Positions 53,151-63,509 of a stretch of 64,000 nt of DNA are shown piece after piece. Source of the DNA: Prorocentrum cordatum (lineage: Eukaryota; Sar; Dinophyceae; Prorocentrales; Prorocentraceae); NCBI GenBank assembly GCA_963575745.1, contig CAUYUJ010011203.1:110514-174513 (forward strand). The letters run 5' to 3'. Position numbers and translations under genes: made by a program. Position 1 is the first letter of the stretch. Every line of letters starts with the position of its first letter. Below the pieces are notes generated by a model. The model saw only the letters and a program-made list of their open reading frames with translations, ran no database searches and had not been told where the DNA came from.

Positions 53151-54140
53151 CAGCAGAGAGCTCCCGCCCTGCCTCGCTCCCTGCACACCGCGGCCGCCAG
53201 GCCAAAGCTGTGCCTGCGCTCCCTGCAAGTGGAGGCCAGTCCACACGAGACCATTCCGCAAGAGACCCAGGACCCCGAGACCCATGGACGTCCATGGACT
53301 TTTTGCGCGGGGACGCCGCGCCTTCCGCGGCAAAAGCATCGAAACCCAAGAAACCCCGTGCACCCTGGAGGCAAGCAGGGTGTTTCTCGGCATGGGCCCC
53401 GAGCGCAGGTGTCCGCATCACGTCTTCGACGAATGACGACGACACGCCGCGGCCCCCAGGCCCCAGAAAGGTGCCGGTCCTCCCCGAGGGATCCCGCCTC
53501 GCTCTCCTGGGCGGGGATCGTTCGCAGCAGCAGGCTTGTTTCGCGACGCAAAGGGTGTCCAGGTGCGTGGTGTGCCTGAGATCGAGGCTGGCGCGGCGCG
53601 TCACCAACCAGCATCGGAGGAGCCAGCACGAGCGGGGCCCGCAGGTTCCGCCTGTTCTCCCAATGCACTTTCGGGGGGAGAGGGGGGGGGAAAGGGAAGG
53701 GCAGGGAACGCGCGAAGCACCAGCCAGAAACCACTCGCCGTCAGCCGCCTGCAACGCCAACGGGGGACAAAGACTGCCCCCACTGTAGACTGCAGGGGCA
53801 CAAACAAAATCACGGACTCGGTGCGCGGGCGATTTTCCGCCACTGCAGAATTTTCTCGCATCAAAACGTAGCTTTTGCTCCCGCAGCGGGGGGGGCAGAA
53901 AAGCGGAGAGAGGAGGACGGGCTGAGGGGGGGAGGAGGGGGGGAGGAAGGCAGAGAAGGGCACACCTGCCTAAAGATACGAGTTCCCACAGAACTGTATC
54001 ATCCTGAACAGGCACGTGCTTGCAACGGCCACGCGGTCCAGACAAGCAAACGCTACCTGTGACAACAATTGCGTGGGCATTTGCCCGAAAACTGGCGCGA
54101 CAAACTTTAACCGCGAATGACAACACATTCAGAACCTCGC
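53151..54140. other. No gene recognised
   Basis: GC-rich complex sequence with long unrecognised frames on both strands (minus 53083-54126, plus 53111-53788). Their mirrored lengths fit GC-driven loss of stop codons rather than two genes. Confidence 0.35.
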
Positions 54141-54151
54141 GCTCGGATGCC

Positions 54152-54240
54152 AGGGAGGAGGAGGTGGAGGAGGAAAAGGAGGAGGGGGAGGACGAGGAGG
54201 AGGAGGAGGAGGAGGAGGAGGAGGAGGAAAGGGAGGGAGA
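54152..54240. repeat. (GGA)n microsatellite
   Basis: Interrupted then near-perfect GGA triplets. Confidence 0.94.
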
Positions 54241-54650
54241 CGAGAAGGCATTTTGCGAATCGTGGAACGCGCTTGGTGCTGCCGAGTCCGACCGACCCCC
54301 CGCTGCCTCGCCCCGCCGTGCCTCGCCCTCCGCCAGGCGGGGGGGGGGGCGGCAGACACACCGCGCGGGCTCGGCAGAGAACTCCGCCGCGGGGGGCGCG
54401 GCGCGGCCAGAGGGATGCCCACAGGGTCACGCAGGGTGGCGTGCTCGGCAGAGGGCCGCGGAGGGGCACAGCGCCCCCGGGGCCAGGCAGAGCCGGCGAC
54501 GCTCGGCAGAGGGGCAGGAGGCACCTCGAGGGGGAGGTCTCCGCACGGGCAGGCAAGGGCGTCTAAAACCTGGCAACGGGGCTGCTGCGCTGGATGGCAC
54601 CCGTCCCAGAGGGGCAGCGATAGGGGGACCGGGGCAGGGGGGGGGGAACA
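54241..54650. other. No gene recognised
   Basis: GC-rich, with GGCAGAG repeats (54371, 54451, 54486, 54508) every 20-80 bp. No coding call. Confidence 0.4.
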
Positions 54651-54747
54651 TCGACCAGGAATCGGCGACACATCGCCGACAAATCGGCGAGATGCCCCCG
54701 ATAGCGAATCGGCACGTGCCTGGGGGGGTGGGCTATCAGGTCCCTAA

Positions 54748-54942
54748 CTCGGGGGCGCGCAAACATGGATTAGATATCCATGGATTTGGCGCGCGGTCGC
54801 CAAGTCCATGGATCGGGGGAGGTGCCCTCCCCCAAATGCGGCCGGCGCCGCCTCGCTCGGCGGCCGGAATCCGCGATTTCCCATGGACCCAGGACCCGTC
54901 GCTAATCCACGCCCCCTTGATCCGTGTTTGCGATCGCCTGAG
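54748..54942 (+). mobile_element. MITE-A copy, 195 bp, nested
   Basis: Left end CTCGGGGGCGCGCAAACATG and right end GTTTGCGATCGCCTGAG are inverted. The interior follows the family pattern exactly, with GGATTTGGCGCGCGGTCGCC and CGTCGCTAATCCACGCCCCC. The flanks (TAA, ATT) do not form a duplication. Confidence 0.87.
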
Positions 54943-54995
54943 ATTGGGGGTCGATGCGTCCCCCCATGTCCCATGTGCCCATCCCCCCCCCTATC

Positions 54996-55138
54996 GTTAG
55001 GTCGTGCGTGCCCTCCTACAAGCGGATTTTGGATGAAAATTGAAGAACAAGCAGAAAATGCTTAAACATAGCGAACAGAGATAAACAAATCGCCCACACA
55101 CTATGATTTGCTTTACAATAATCCTCCTGACTGACTGA
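54996..55138 (+). mobile_element. MITE-M copy 7, nested, with 8-of-9-bp flanking duplication
   Basis: Left end TTAGGTCGTGCGTGCCCTCC, then AAGCGGATTTTGGATGAA as in the 30.6-kb copy. The right end is worn (ATCCTCCTGACTGACTGAA). Flanks CCCCTATCG (54987-54995) and ACCCTATCG (55139-55147) match at 8 of 9 bases. Confidence 0.83.
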
Positions 55139-55160
55139 ACCCTATCGTTGCCTGGCTGAA

Positions 55161-55410
55161 CCCTACCGTTGCCCCGCTGGCCCTGCAACGGCCAGCGGCT
55201 GCCGCTGGCCGCCCGAAGGCGCCTCGTGCGCTGGCTGGCGGCTCTGGGTCTGTGCACCGGTGGGCCGCCGCGGAAGCTCCCAGGGGAACAAGTGGAGGGA
55301 GGAGGAGGAGCACCGCCCGAATGAGAGGAGGGCGGTCAAGAGCAAGAGCCGAACGAGAAGAAACGAGGTCCCGTCCCACGCGGCACGCACGGTGGGCCGT
55401 CCTGGGTGCA
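55161..55410. other. No gene recognised
   Basis: GC-rich sequence between nested elements and a GGA run. Confidence 0.4.
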
Positions 55411-55414
55411 AATG

Positions 55415-55472
55415 GAGGGAGGAGGAGGAGGAGGAGGAGGAGGAGGAGGAGGAGGAGGAGGAGGAGGAGAGT
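55415..55472. repeat. (GGA)n microsatellite
   Basis: About 18 GGA triplets. Confidence 0.96.
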
Positions 55473-55730
55473 TAGGAGAACTCCTTGGGGCTGGCCAACC
55501 CTTGCGCTGGCGTGCACTTCTGGGTTCCTTACGGCAGGCCCCCGCACAGCGGCGGGCAGTTAGCTTCAACCACAGGGTCAGGCAGCCGTGGAAGAACATT
55601 GAGGGCCACGCCTGACCAAAGCTGCGCCCGCGGCCGCCGAGAAGCCGTGTCCGCGAGTGCATGAGCTGGCTGGGTGAGCTGGGTGAGGAGCTGGGCGAGG
55701 GAGGCCCCCGATCTCCTTCTCTCTCTGTTT
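55473..55730. other. No gene recognised
   Basis: GGCTGGGTGAGCT is repeated at 55667-55690 (GCTGGGTGAGCTGGGTGAGGAGCTGG). No coding call. Confidence 0.4.
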
Positions 55731-55733
55731 TTG

Positions 55734-55736
<3 letters not shown>

Positions 55737-55787
<51 letters not shown>

Positions 55788-55803
55788 CGCTCTCTCTTTC
55801 TCT
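55737..55803. repeat. (CT)n–(AT)n–(CT)n compound microsatellite
   Basis: CT dinucleotides, then about 12 TA dinucleotides at 55765-55788, then CT again. Confidence 0.97.
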
Positions 55804-56109
55804 TCTCTGTTCCTCCTTGTGTTCGGTGCCAATCCCCCCACCAACTCTCCACGGGCTCGACTTCTGGAGAGATAGGCGGTGACACTCCGCAAGGATCCTC
55901 GAATAGCACTGGTAGCCTGGAGGCGAACAACACACTCCAACACACATCTACAGACACGAGCAACCCGTGCATGATGTCATACCATGACACATGGGTTCAT
56001 GCTCAGAACGGTCTCGTAATGGCAAGTGTGGCATGCCTCCCTTCTTGTAGATCCATGCCGAATACACTACATCAGTAGAAGAACAAACAGCATAGGCATA
56101 GGGTGACCA

Positions 56110-56262
56110 CACGCCTTCGGAGGTCCGCACGGATTCCTTGGACTGGTGTTGGAGACATCTTACCAGAGCGCGGAGAGAGCCAAGGGCGGCGCCAGAGGCG
56201 CCGCCAGGGGAGACCACCGCCGACCCCAGATGTCTACGCGGACCTCCGACAGTGTATGGTCA
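56110..56262 (+). mobile_element. Element D copy (GGCGCC-core inverted repeat), diverged
   Basis: TCCGCACGGATTCCTTGGAC at the left and GCCGACCCCAGATGTCTACGCGGACC at the right are partly inverted, around a core GGCGCCAGAGGCGCCGCCAG. Similar in plan to 62018-62135 and 63399-63501. Confidence 0.5.
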
Positions 56263-56356
56263 TGGCTGGTCTTATTCGACGCACGCGCCCTTTTCTACAC
56301 TGCCCTCCTCCCGCGCTAGAATCGTGGTGCCCTAGACATTAGGACGCAAAATTCAC

Positions 56357-57015
56357 TGGCCCAGCGGGCCAGAGGCGTGCTAAGAGGTCTGGTAATACAT
56401 GTAAGACATTAATTCTTACACGCAAGGCCGCCCCTGGGGGTCCCCGGACTAGAAATAACCCTGCAAAGTGGGCTCAATGATGCCGGAACTCCCTGGGGCC
56501 GATTTCCAAACCCGAAGCCCCCAAAACGGTCCAAGAGGGCCCCGAACCGCTGAACGATCGGTCCCAAAAGGGCCCCGAGATGCAAAGATCAAGTGTCCGT
56601 GGATTCTCCAATGTTTTTGGGGTCTCCACTTTTCGAGCTTACGACGCGCCAAAACGTCCCAAAAGGCCCCAAGATCGCCCCAAGACGGCCCCAAGAGGCG
56701 CCCAAGACGGCTCAAGAGGGCCCCAAGACGGCCCTGAGAGGTGCCCGAGAGGGGGAACACGAACCGAAAATCCTAGCCTTCCGCCCCAAGAGGCACCCAG
56801 GAGGCCCCAAGAGGCCGGAAGAGGCCTCGAAGAGGCTCCCACGAGGCCCCAAGAGGGGCCCCGAGGACCCAAAAGATATGCAAAAAGGTCTCAAAACAGC
56901 CCTCAGGCCTTAGACATCTGCCTCGAGGAGGCCCACGATAGGCCTCGACGATATCCCGACGAGCATCCGAGAAGCCTCAGGCCCCCCACCCAGGCACGGT
57001 GGCGGGATGGGCAGA
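56357..57015 (+). repeat. Composite ~11-bp array A7 with head module
   Basis: The head 56357-56445 (GGCCCAGCGGGCCAGAGGCG, TGCTAAGA, GGCCGCCCCTGGGGGTCCCC) matches the head of A2. The T-rich linker is at 56595-56650, AAGA units follow at 10-12 bp, and the marker CCGCCCCAAGAGGCACCCAG sits at 56780. The tail CAGGCACGGTGGCGGGATGG (56991-57010) matches A3. Confidence 0.87.
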
Positions 57016-57780
57016 AAAAAACATCGTCGTCGTCAGTCCCCAAAAAATTGAAGATCAAAGGGAAATGGCAATTCAGCAGACGGGGAGCCCCTTCCCTTTA
57101 TCCCTTCCCTGCGGGGGAGGGGCGGCGGGGGGGGGAGGATCCCAGGTCAAAGTACTGCCCCCCGCACTCGGGTTCCGGCGGGTCCGGGGGGGGGGTGCCA
57201 GCGGGGCCCGGGGCCAGGGGGATGTCCCGCCTTCAAGGTCGGCGGCACCGGCCACAAGGCCTTTGCAATAAGGTACGAGAGTGGGTCTTCTGGCCACGGC
57301 GAGCCTCGGCCACGAATGGGCTCTCCCAGTTAGATAGCGGCCAGACAGAAAGAGCCCTTCCAGACTAGTGGCCCTGAGTTCAGTGTCGGGCCTGTATCTG
57401 GAGAGCTCGCCTCGGTCATCTTGTTAACGTTAGGCGGACTTCACCAGCAGGGTTGTAGCGTTGCCCCGCTCCTCCCCCTCCTTCTCCTCCTCCCAACAAA
57501 TGATCATCCTCCTCCTTTTCCGACCATGCCCTCCGCGGGTCTCCCCGAAGTCATCGGAGGTCTCGGGGTGCACCTGAGGGCCTCCGAAGCATCTCGAAGA
57601 CCCCTGAGGCCCGCAAGCAGGGACTAGGACGCCTGAAAAGCCTGGGGCATGCTACATCCTCGTACTCATCCTGCATCTTGCTTTTTCCTCCTTTTCCTCC
57701 TTCCCCCCATCTTTTTCCCCTTCCCCCTCCTCCCCGTCTTTCTCCACCTATTCATCCTCCCTCACCATCCTCGAGGTCCA
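57016..57780. other. No gene recognised
   Basis: GC-rich sequence with G runs at 57115-57135 and 57186-57194, then C/T-rich 57460-57770. Confidence 0.4.
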
Positions 57781-57795
57781 CTATCTCCGAGCGTG

Positions 57796-58083
57796 GCGTG
57801 TGTGTGTGTGTGACCATGTGTTTGTGTGCGCGTGTGCATGTGTATAAGTGCGTGCGTGGGGTGGATCGGTGCATGGGTGCGTGGGTGCGTGCGTGCCTGA
57901 GCGTACGTGGGTGGGCGGGTGTGCGCGTGTTTGTGCGTGCGTGCGTGCGTGCACGTGTATATGTTTGTGTGTGCACTTCCGTTTGCGAGTTCGTGTGCGG
58001 GCGCGGGTGTCTGTGTGCGGGTGCGTGTGTGCGCTTGCGTTTGCGAGTTCGTGCGCGCGTGCGTTTAGGTGTGCGTGTGTCGA
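57796..58083. repeat. Imperfect (GTGC)n/(GTGT)n tract
   Basis: About 290 bp of alternating purine-pyrimidine sequence dominated by GTGC, GTGT and GTGG steps. Translated frames are Cys/Val- or His/Thr/Arg-rich repeats. Confidence 0.92.
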
Positions 58084-58730
58084 GCCATCGAGGGCGCGCG
58101 TCCAACCATATGGGAGCAACTGACCGCGGCCTGAGCTTGCGGAACAAATTCGGGCCGCTTCGGGACCTTTGGGCAGAACCAGACAGCACCAGAGCAGGCA
58201 ATCCCAACAAAGATCACCGAAAAATAATCGAGATTATTTTGAGCCCCCAGCACGCTCTGCTGTCGCAGAAGCGCCCAGGGGCCATCCCGGGGGGCCTCCC
58301 CGGGGGGGGTCCATGGGGAATGGCACTTCCCCCATAAACCCACGCTGGCATCGCACGGGTAACCAGCACGCAGACCCCAAGGGCCCTCAGAGGGGACCCT
58401 CAGGGACCCTCAGCACCAGGCATCGCACGGATAACCTGGCCCAAGGGCGATCCAGGGAAACGTTCCCCATCTTTCCTGTCGTTTACCAGGGACGGCGCCC
58501 TGGCACGACAGTGCAAGCCCATCACTGCCCATCACACCGTCAACCGAAGAGTGCGTCTCAGAACGATGGGGCGTCCAGCCGTCCACCGAGGACTGCGACT
58601 CGGCACGACCGGGCATCCGCCCAGCATCGTACGGATAACTGGCGGAAGCTCGGGCAATCGAGGCAGGATTCAGCAACGTCCCCGCGGCCGTCGGGAGGCA
58701 CCACGCCGCACGTCTGCCTTCGAATGACCA
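58084..58730. other. No gene recognised; short CATCGCACGGRTAAC repeats
   Basis: GCATCGCACGGGTAACC (58349), GCATCGCACGGATAACC (58421) and GCATCGTACGGATAACT (58624) recur along with several CGGCACGACCGGGCA-like blocks. Confidence 0.5.
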
Positions 58731-58733
58731 GGC

Positions 58734-59950
58734 TCAGCCGTCCCGCAACGTCTGCCCTCCAAGGGCCGGGCTCAGCCATCGCAGCCACCTCTGGCCGCCT
58801 ACACGCTTGCCGCCTCGTCGCCGCCGATGGCGTTCCTTGAGGCGCGCCGCGCGCTGGCGCCAGACGGCTGCCTTCAGTTCCACGAGCTGCGTCTCGAGGT
58901 CGACGAAAGCACCCGCGGCAACGTGCTCTCTGAGCACCGCTAGCCTCTGCCACTGCGCAGTCATGGCTGCGTCGCCGTGCTCGTCCACCGCTTCTTCGTC
59001 CGCTTCGTCCTCCTCTTCTTCCTCCTCCTCCTCCTCCTCCTCCTCCTCCTCCTCCTCCTCTTCCTCCTCCTCCTCCTCCTCCTCCTCCTCCTCCTCCTCC
59101 TCCTCCTCCTCCTCCTCCTCGTTCTCCCCGACGCCACCGAGGAAGGAGGCCGGATGGGGCTCGGACTCCTCGCCTTCCAGCTCGCCGTGCTGGTCGTCTG
59201 GCGGTGCGGGCTGGGTAGCGGGATCTGCGCCGCGCTGGGCGTCGGCTTGGGCGCCGGCTGCGGCGCCGACCTCCGCGCAGCCGCCGTCGCCGCCGCCTCT
59301 GCCGATCACCTCCGCCTCGGGCACCCACCAGCGCGCACCTGGCTCGAGGGGACGAGGTGCGCCTGCCCGGGGAGGCGGCTCGCTGCGCGCAGGGCGGATC
59401 CGTGCCATCGCCACCTCCTGCCAGGCCACGGGCGCCGCCTCGATCGCCGTCTGAACCGTGGGCACATGCCGATGCCTCGAAGGCCACCGCCACGGCTGCC
59501 TGAGCCTCCGCGACGGCCTGGGACGTCTCGGCACCTCCGCTGCACGACCGCTGGGGCGCCGTTCCCGCTGGCCTGCGCGCCGTGTCTCCCTCTGAACTCG
59601 ATTGAGCTCGCGTTGCGGCATCGCGCGCACCGCCGCCGCAGGCAGCGCAGAGTGGTGGCACAGCACACGCTGCGCCTCCCCACCTCCATGGCAGTCACGC
59701 CCGTCTCGCGGATGTCCGCGTCGAGAACAGGCGCGACGAGCGCCAAGCGCTCCACGAGCTCGGTCGCCGCGACCTTCGGCTCGGGAGTGCAGCTCGCGGC
59801 CGCCGCCCCTGCGGCCTCCGCCGCGCCGCAATCGGGCACCGAGGCTGCGCGGGCGGCCGCCAGGGCCGCAGCCTCGCCCGCAGCAACCGCGTGGCGCAGG
59901 TCGGCGTACAAGCCCTCCACGCGCGTCCCGATCTCGAGGACGCGCTGCAA
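58734..59950 (-). CDS. Candidate Ala- and Glu-rich protein region, unrecognised, possibly multi-exon
   Basis: The minus strand from 59950 starts with an Ala-rich amphipathic stretch (GTRVEGLYADLRHAVAAGEA, then ELVERLALVAPVLDADI) in one frame. From about 59440 another frame, open to a stop at 58734, runs through an acidic tract of about 40 Glu encoded by the TCC/GGA triplets at 59000-59120. It ends in a helical segment (TAQWQRLAVLREHVAAGAF) with a basic RHRRRRGGKR tail. The frame change requires an intron or a frameshift between 59700 and 59440; splice sites could not be fixed. Coiled-coil plus acidic tract plus basic tail would suit a nuclear or scaffold protein, but that is a guess. Chance GC-rich frames remain possible. 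Confidence 0.3.
59000..59122. repeat. (TCC)n microsatellite inside the candidate gene
   Basis: About 38 CTC/TTC triplets. In the minus-strand frame it reads as polyglutamate without a stop. Confidence 0.95.
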
Positions 59951-59965
59951 CGCCCCCGCCAGGCG

Positions 59966-60631
59966 CCCAGTGCGTGTGCGCGTGCGCGTGCGCGTGCGCG
60001 TGCGCGTGCGCGTGCGCGTGCGCGTGCGCGTGCGCGTGCGCGTGCGCGTGCGCGTGCGCGTGTGTGGGTGTGTGGGTGTGTGGGTGTGTGGGTGTGTGGG
60101 TGTGTGGGTGTGTGGGTGTGTGGGTGTGTGGGTGTGTGGGTGTGTGGGTGTGTGGGTGTGTGGGTGTGTGGGTGTGTGTGTGGGTGTGGTGTGTGGGTGT
60201 GTGGGTGTGTGTGGGTGTGTGGGTGTGGGTGTGTGTGTGTGGGTGTGTGGGTGTGTGGGTGTGTGGGTGTGTGTGTGGGTGTGTGGGTGTGTGGGTGTGT
60301 GGTGTGTGTGTGGTGTGTGTGGTGTGTGTGTGTGGGTGTGTGGGTGTGTGTGGGTGTGTGTGGGTGTGTTGTGGGTGGTGTGTGGTGGGTGTGGGTGGGT
60401 GTGGGTGGGTGGGTGGGTGTGGGTGGGTGTGGTGGGTGTGGGTGGGTGTGGGTGGGTGGTGGTGGGTGTGGGTGGGTGTGGGTGGGTGTGGGTGGGGTGG
60501 GTGTGGGTGGGTGTGGGTGGGTGTGGGTGGGTGTGGGTGGGTGTGGGTGTGTGTGTGGGTGTGTGTGGGTGTGTGTGGGTGTGTGTGGGTGTGTGTGGGT
60601 GTGTGTGGGTGTGTGTGGGTGTCTGTGTGTG

Positions 60632-60687
<56 letters not shown>

Positions 60688-61255
60688 TGTGTGTGTGTGT
60701 TTGCGTATGCGTATGTGTATGTTATTTGTATGTGCATGTGCATGCGCATGTGCAGATATGTGCAATTGCATGTGTCTGTGTATGTGTATGCGCATGTGCA
60801 TGTGCATGTGCATGCGCATGCGCATGATTTGATGTATTGTATGTGTATGTGTACGTGTGTGTGAAAATGTGTATGTGCATGTGTCTGTGTCTGTGCTTGC
60901 GTGCGTTCGAGTGTGCGTGCGTGCGTGCGCGCGCTCGTGAGTGCGTGAATGCGTGTATGTGGTGTGTGAGCGTGTATGCGTGTGTGTGCGCGTGTGTGTG
61001 TGCGTGTGTGAATGTGTGTGAATGTGTGTGAATGTATGTGGATGTGTGAATGTGTGTATGGTATGCTGTATGTGTGTTGTATTTGTGCGTGTGCGTGTGC
61101 GTGTGTATTTGTGTGTGTGTGTCTGTGTCTGTGCCTGTGCCTGTCTGTGTCTGTGTCTGTGTCTGTGTCTGTGTGTGTCTGTGTGTCTGTGTCTGTGTCT
61201 GTGCCTGTGTGTGCGTCTGCGTGTGCGTGTGTGCGCGTGTGCGTGCGTGTTTCGC
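59966..61255. repeat. 1.3-kb alternating GT/GC microsatellite complex
   Basis: Successive pure blocks: (GTGCGC)n 59970-60060, (GTGTGTGG)n 60060-60370 with variants, (GTGGGT)n-type 60370-60545, (GTGTGTGG)n 60545-60625, (GTGC)n 60632-60688, GTGCAT steps to 60840, then GTGTCTGTGTCT-type repeats to 61210. Alternating purine-pyrimidine DNA of this kind favours the Z form. His/Thr or Val/Cys frames here are artefacts. Confidence 0.96.
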
Positions 61256-61515
61256 AGCGGTGTCCACACCAATCGGTTGGTCTGGCAGCTTTACAGGATT
61301 GTTTCTCCCTGTTTAACATCACTCGGATGATTCGGGCGCACCAATTGCGCTTCAAACTACCCGCGTCGAGCTCATGTTCCTCGGGTGCTTTGGCCGCTGC
61401 ACCTTGGCTTTACTACGCCTCTCGTTGTTCACCACATTTCTGCATGGCCGTGACTGGCAATCGGCACCTCAACCTGTCGACCGCGCCTGAGGTCCCTCTG
61501 CAGCGCAAACTCAGA
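61256..61515. other. Unique spacer, no gene recognised
   Basis: About 250 bp of complex sequence between GT tracts. Confidence 0.45.
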
Positions 61516-61516
61516 A

Positions 61517-61652
61517 GTGTGTGCGTGTGCGTGTGCGTGTGCGTGCGCGTGCGCGTGTAACTGTAAGTGTAAGTGTAAATGTAAGTGTCAATGTAAGTGT
61601 AAGTGCGTGTGAGTATGCGTGTGCGTGTGTGCGTGTGCGTGTGCGTGGAGAG
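61517..61652. repeat. GTGCGT / GTAAGT hexamer tract
   Basis: GTGTGCGTGTGC steps, then about seven GTAAGT-type hexamers at 61560-61605, then GTGCGT again. Confidence 0.9.
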
Positions 61653-62015
61653 CAAGGCCTTTCTTGACAAGTGTAACTATGCCGGGAATTGAGACCCAAA
61701 GTCTTAGCCTGCAAATGATACTTAATGTAACATTGTCAGTGCCAGGTGCGACGAAGATGGGGGCCAAGAAGAGGTGGCTAGCGCATCATGGCCTGAAGGA
61801 AGCATGTACGGGACGAGGGCGTGGGGCATGAGCGTTTTGGGAGAAGAAGAAGAAGAAAAACATGGGCCATGAAATCTAGGAGATTGCATGGCCCCGCCCA
61901 TGAATATCCGAACACCCCGAGCCCCCACCCCGCTCATGCCCTCCCCCCTGACAGCGGTCCCATTCCGTTCCGTCCCCCCCCCAGAACAAAATAAAATTAT
62001 AAACATGAACTGTCG
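61653..62015. other. No gene recognised
   Basis: Mixed sequence with a C-rich patch at 61905-61985. Confidence 0.4.
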
Positions 62016-62017
62016 GA

Positions 62018-62135
62018 GGACCGCGCGGAGCTTCTTGGATCGGCGCAGGACCGCCCTTGGAGGCGCACGAAACGCACCAGGGCCGGCGTCGGAGCCGACG
62101 CCAGGGGGGCTACAGTGCCGATCCGAGAAATCAGG
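62018..62135 (+). mobile_element. Element D copy, inverted ends
   Basis: Left end CGGAGCTTCTTGGATCGGCG and right end GTGCCGATCCGAGAAATC are inverted around a GC-rich middle with its own palindrome GGCGTCGGAGCCGACGCC. No coding capacity. Confidence 0.68.
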
Positions 62136-62755
62136 CTGGGACACATAATGTTTCTGTGTTCCTTTGTCGGATTCCACTCCACTCCCCAAAAATCCCGTTT
62201 CCGTTGCCATTCATGTTCAACGCATTTCCATTATTTGTGATAACGCCCGTGACGTGACCGGTTTTGCTTTCTCCTCTCGCCTCCCTCTTCCTCCGCCTCC
62301 CCCCTCCTCCTCTCGTCGTCTTCGCCATCCTCATTGCATTGCAACCTGCTTCAAAAAAGGACGTCACACAAGGACAGGAAAAGGGAGAGAATTGGCAGGA
62401 AGGAGGGGGCGAGGAAGGCGGGGCCAAGCCGAAACGAACTGTCTGATTACAAGTTTGCCATATAACTATCGGTTCGTAACTACACATCTGCTGCGTTTCA
62501 CCACCATCGCTGCGTTTCACCATCACGCTCCCACGGGACATTTGTCCTGCGTGCTTCTTTCCAAGAATCTGTATACACAAGACGTGGCCGGCTTGGGCGA
62601 GAGCGGGATACGTGGCCGCATGTCTTTTCAGGGCTCGGCCTTCGTGTGGCTACGTACGCCAGACCTCCGCACGTTCCATCCCATTCCACTCAGCATGTTC
62701 CAGTCCAATCCGTCCAGTGTTCTTGGCTCGGCCCGCTGCGCCTGGGGAAGCCAAG
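62136..62755. other. No gene recognised
   Basis: Complex sequence with GCTGCGTTTCACCA repeated at 62492 and 62510. Frames on both strands are unrecognised. Confidence 0.35.
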
Positions 62756-62757
62756 CA

Positions 62758-62830
62758 ACACCGATACCACTACTCCCCGGACCTGTCCTGGGGTGCGCTG
62801 AGGACCAGAATTTCGAGGCGAATCGAGCAC
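62758..62830 (+). repeat. Dispersed repeat R8, copy 3 (partial)
   Basis: CACTACTCCCCGGACCTGTCC, TGGGGTGCGCTGAGGACCAG and AATTTCGAGGCGAATC correspond to the first two-thirds of R8. Confidence 0.65.
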
Positions 62831-63164
62831 AAAAAAAGGCCAAGAATTTCGGGGCATCCTGGGAGGCCCAAGCGGGTGCAAACGAGGCATGGGTAGCGGT
62901 ATGGGCACCCTTCTCTCCACCAAGCTTCGGCGTCTGGACCACCTTCTGTTCCCCCTCGGCGCGAGGCGCGGCAGCCTTCGCTGGCGCAGCACTGCGCCGA
63001 GGAGCAGTCCGCCCCCTTGACCGCGCACCCGTCAACCAACGCCGGCTCTGCGGGCTGGGGCGCGTCGGGGGGCGTCCTGAAGCCCACCGCCTCCTGTCGC
63101 GGGGGATCGGCGCACGCAAAGAGCTAGATTGAGAGGCGGGGGGGAGTGGAGTAAAGAGGAAACT
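62831..63164. other. No gene recognised
   Basis: GC-rich sequence open in several frames, without a domain. Confidence 0.4.
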
Positions 63165-63169
63165 TCGAC

Positions 63170-63345
63170 ATAGCATCGGCGATATCGCCGATCAATCGGC
63201 GATAGGGCCCCGGTAGCGATTCTGCACGTTCCTGGGCAGGGTGGGGCTATCAGACCCCTATCGGCGGGTAGTGGGCGACTGGGGGTCGAACCGTCCCCCC
63301 CTGTGCCCATGCCCCCCTTATCGCTACCCCTGATGAGTCGAAACC
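63170..63345 (+). mobile_element. Host repeat H, uninterrupted copy
   Basis: GCATCGGCGATATCGCCGATC, CGGTAGCGATTCTGCACG, GGGGCTATCAGACCCC, CTGGGGGTCGAACCGTCCCC and CCATGCCCCCCTTATCGCTACC match 54655-55160 without the two MITEs. The inner ends GGTAGCGAT and ATCGCTACC are perfectly inverted. Confidence 0.8.
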
Positions 63346-63398
63346 CAAAACCGTAGCTAGATCTGGCATAAGCATCAGCGCTCGGATTTCCGCGCGGA

Positions 63399-63501
63399 TG
63401 TTGTTGGATCGGTGCCAAGGCACCCCCCCAAGCGGCGCCTCCTGCGTCGGCCCTGGCGCGCCAGGGAGGGGGTCCAGCGCCGATCCAAGAAATCCGAAGT
63501 A
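63399..63501 (+). mobile_element. Element D copy, 103 bp with possible 8-bp flanking duplication
   Basis: TTGTTGGATCGGTGCC near the left end and GGCGCCGATCCAAGAAATCC near the right end are inverted around GGCGCCTCC…GGCGCGCCAGG. CGCGCGGA occurs at 63391-63398 and 63502-63509. That 8-mer also precedes the 62.0-kb copy, so it may instead belong to the element. Confidence 0.62.
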
Positions 63502-63509
63502 CGCGCGGA

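Larger units (their letters stand above)
54655..55160 (+). mobile_element. Host repeat H (interrupted copy) carrying two nested MITEs
   Basis: Blocks ATCGCCGACAAATCGGCGA, GATAGCGAATCGGCACG, GGGCTATCAGG, TTGGGGGTCGATGCGTCCCC and ATGTGCCCATCCCCCCCCTATCG match 63190-63340 in order. MITE-A (54748-54942) and MITE-M (54996-55138) interrupt them. The ends GATAGCGA and CTATCGTT are inverted, so H is itself probably a small inverted-repeat element. Confidence 0.82.

Noticed and set aside
58734-61355. Full 873-codon minus-strand frame as one protein
   Set aside because: The first ~500 residues are His/Thr/Pro repeats from the GT-rich microsatellite. Only the 58734-59950 part is retained, as a weak candidate.
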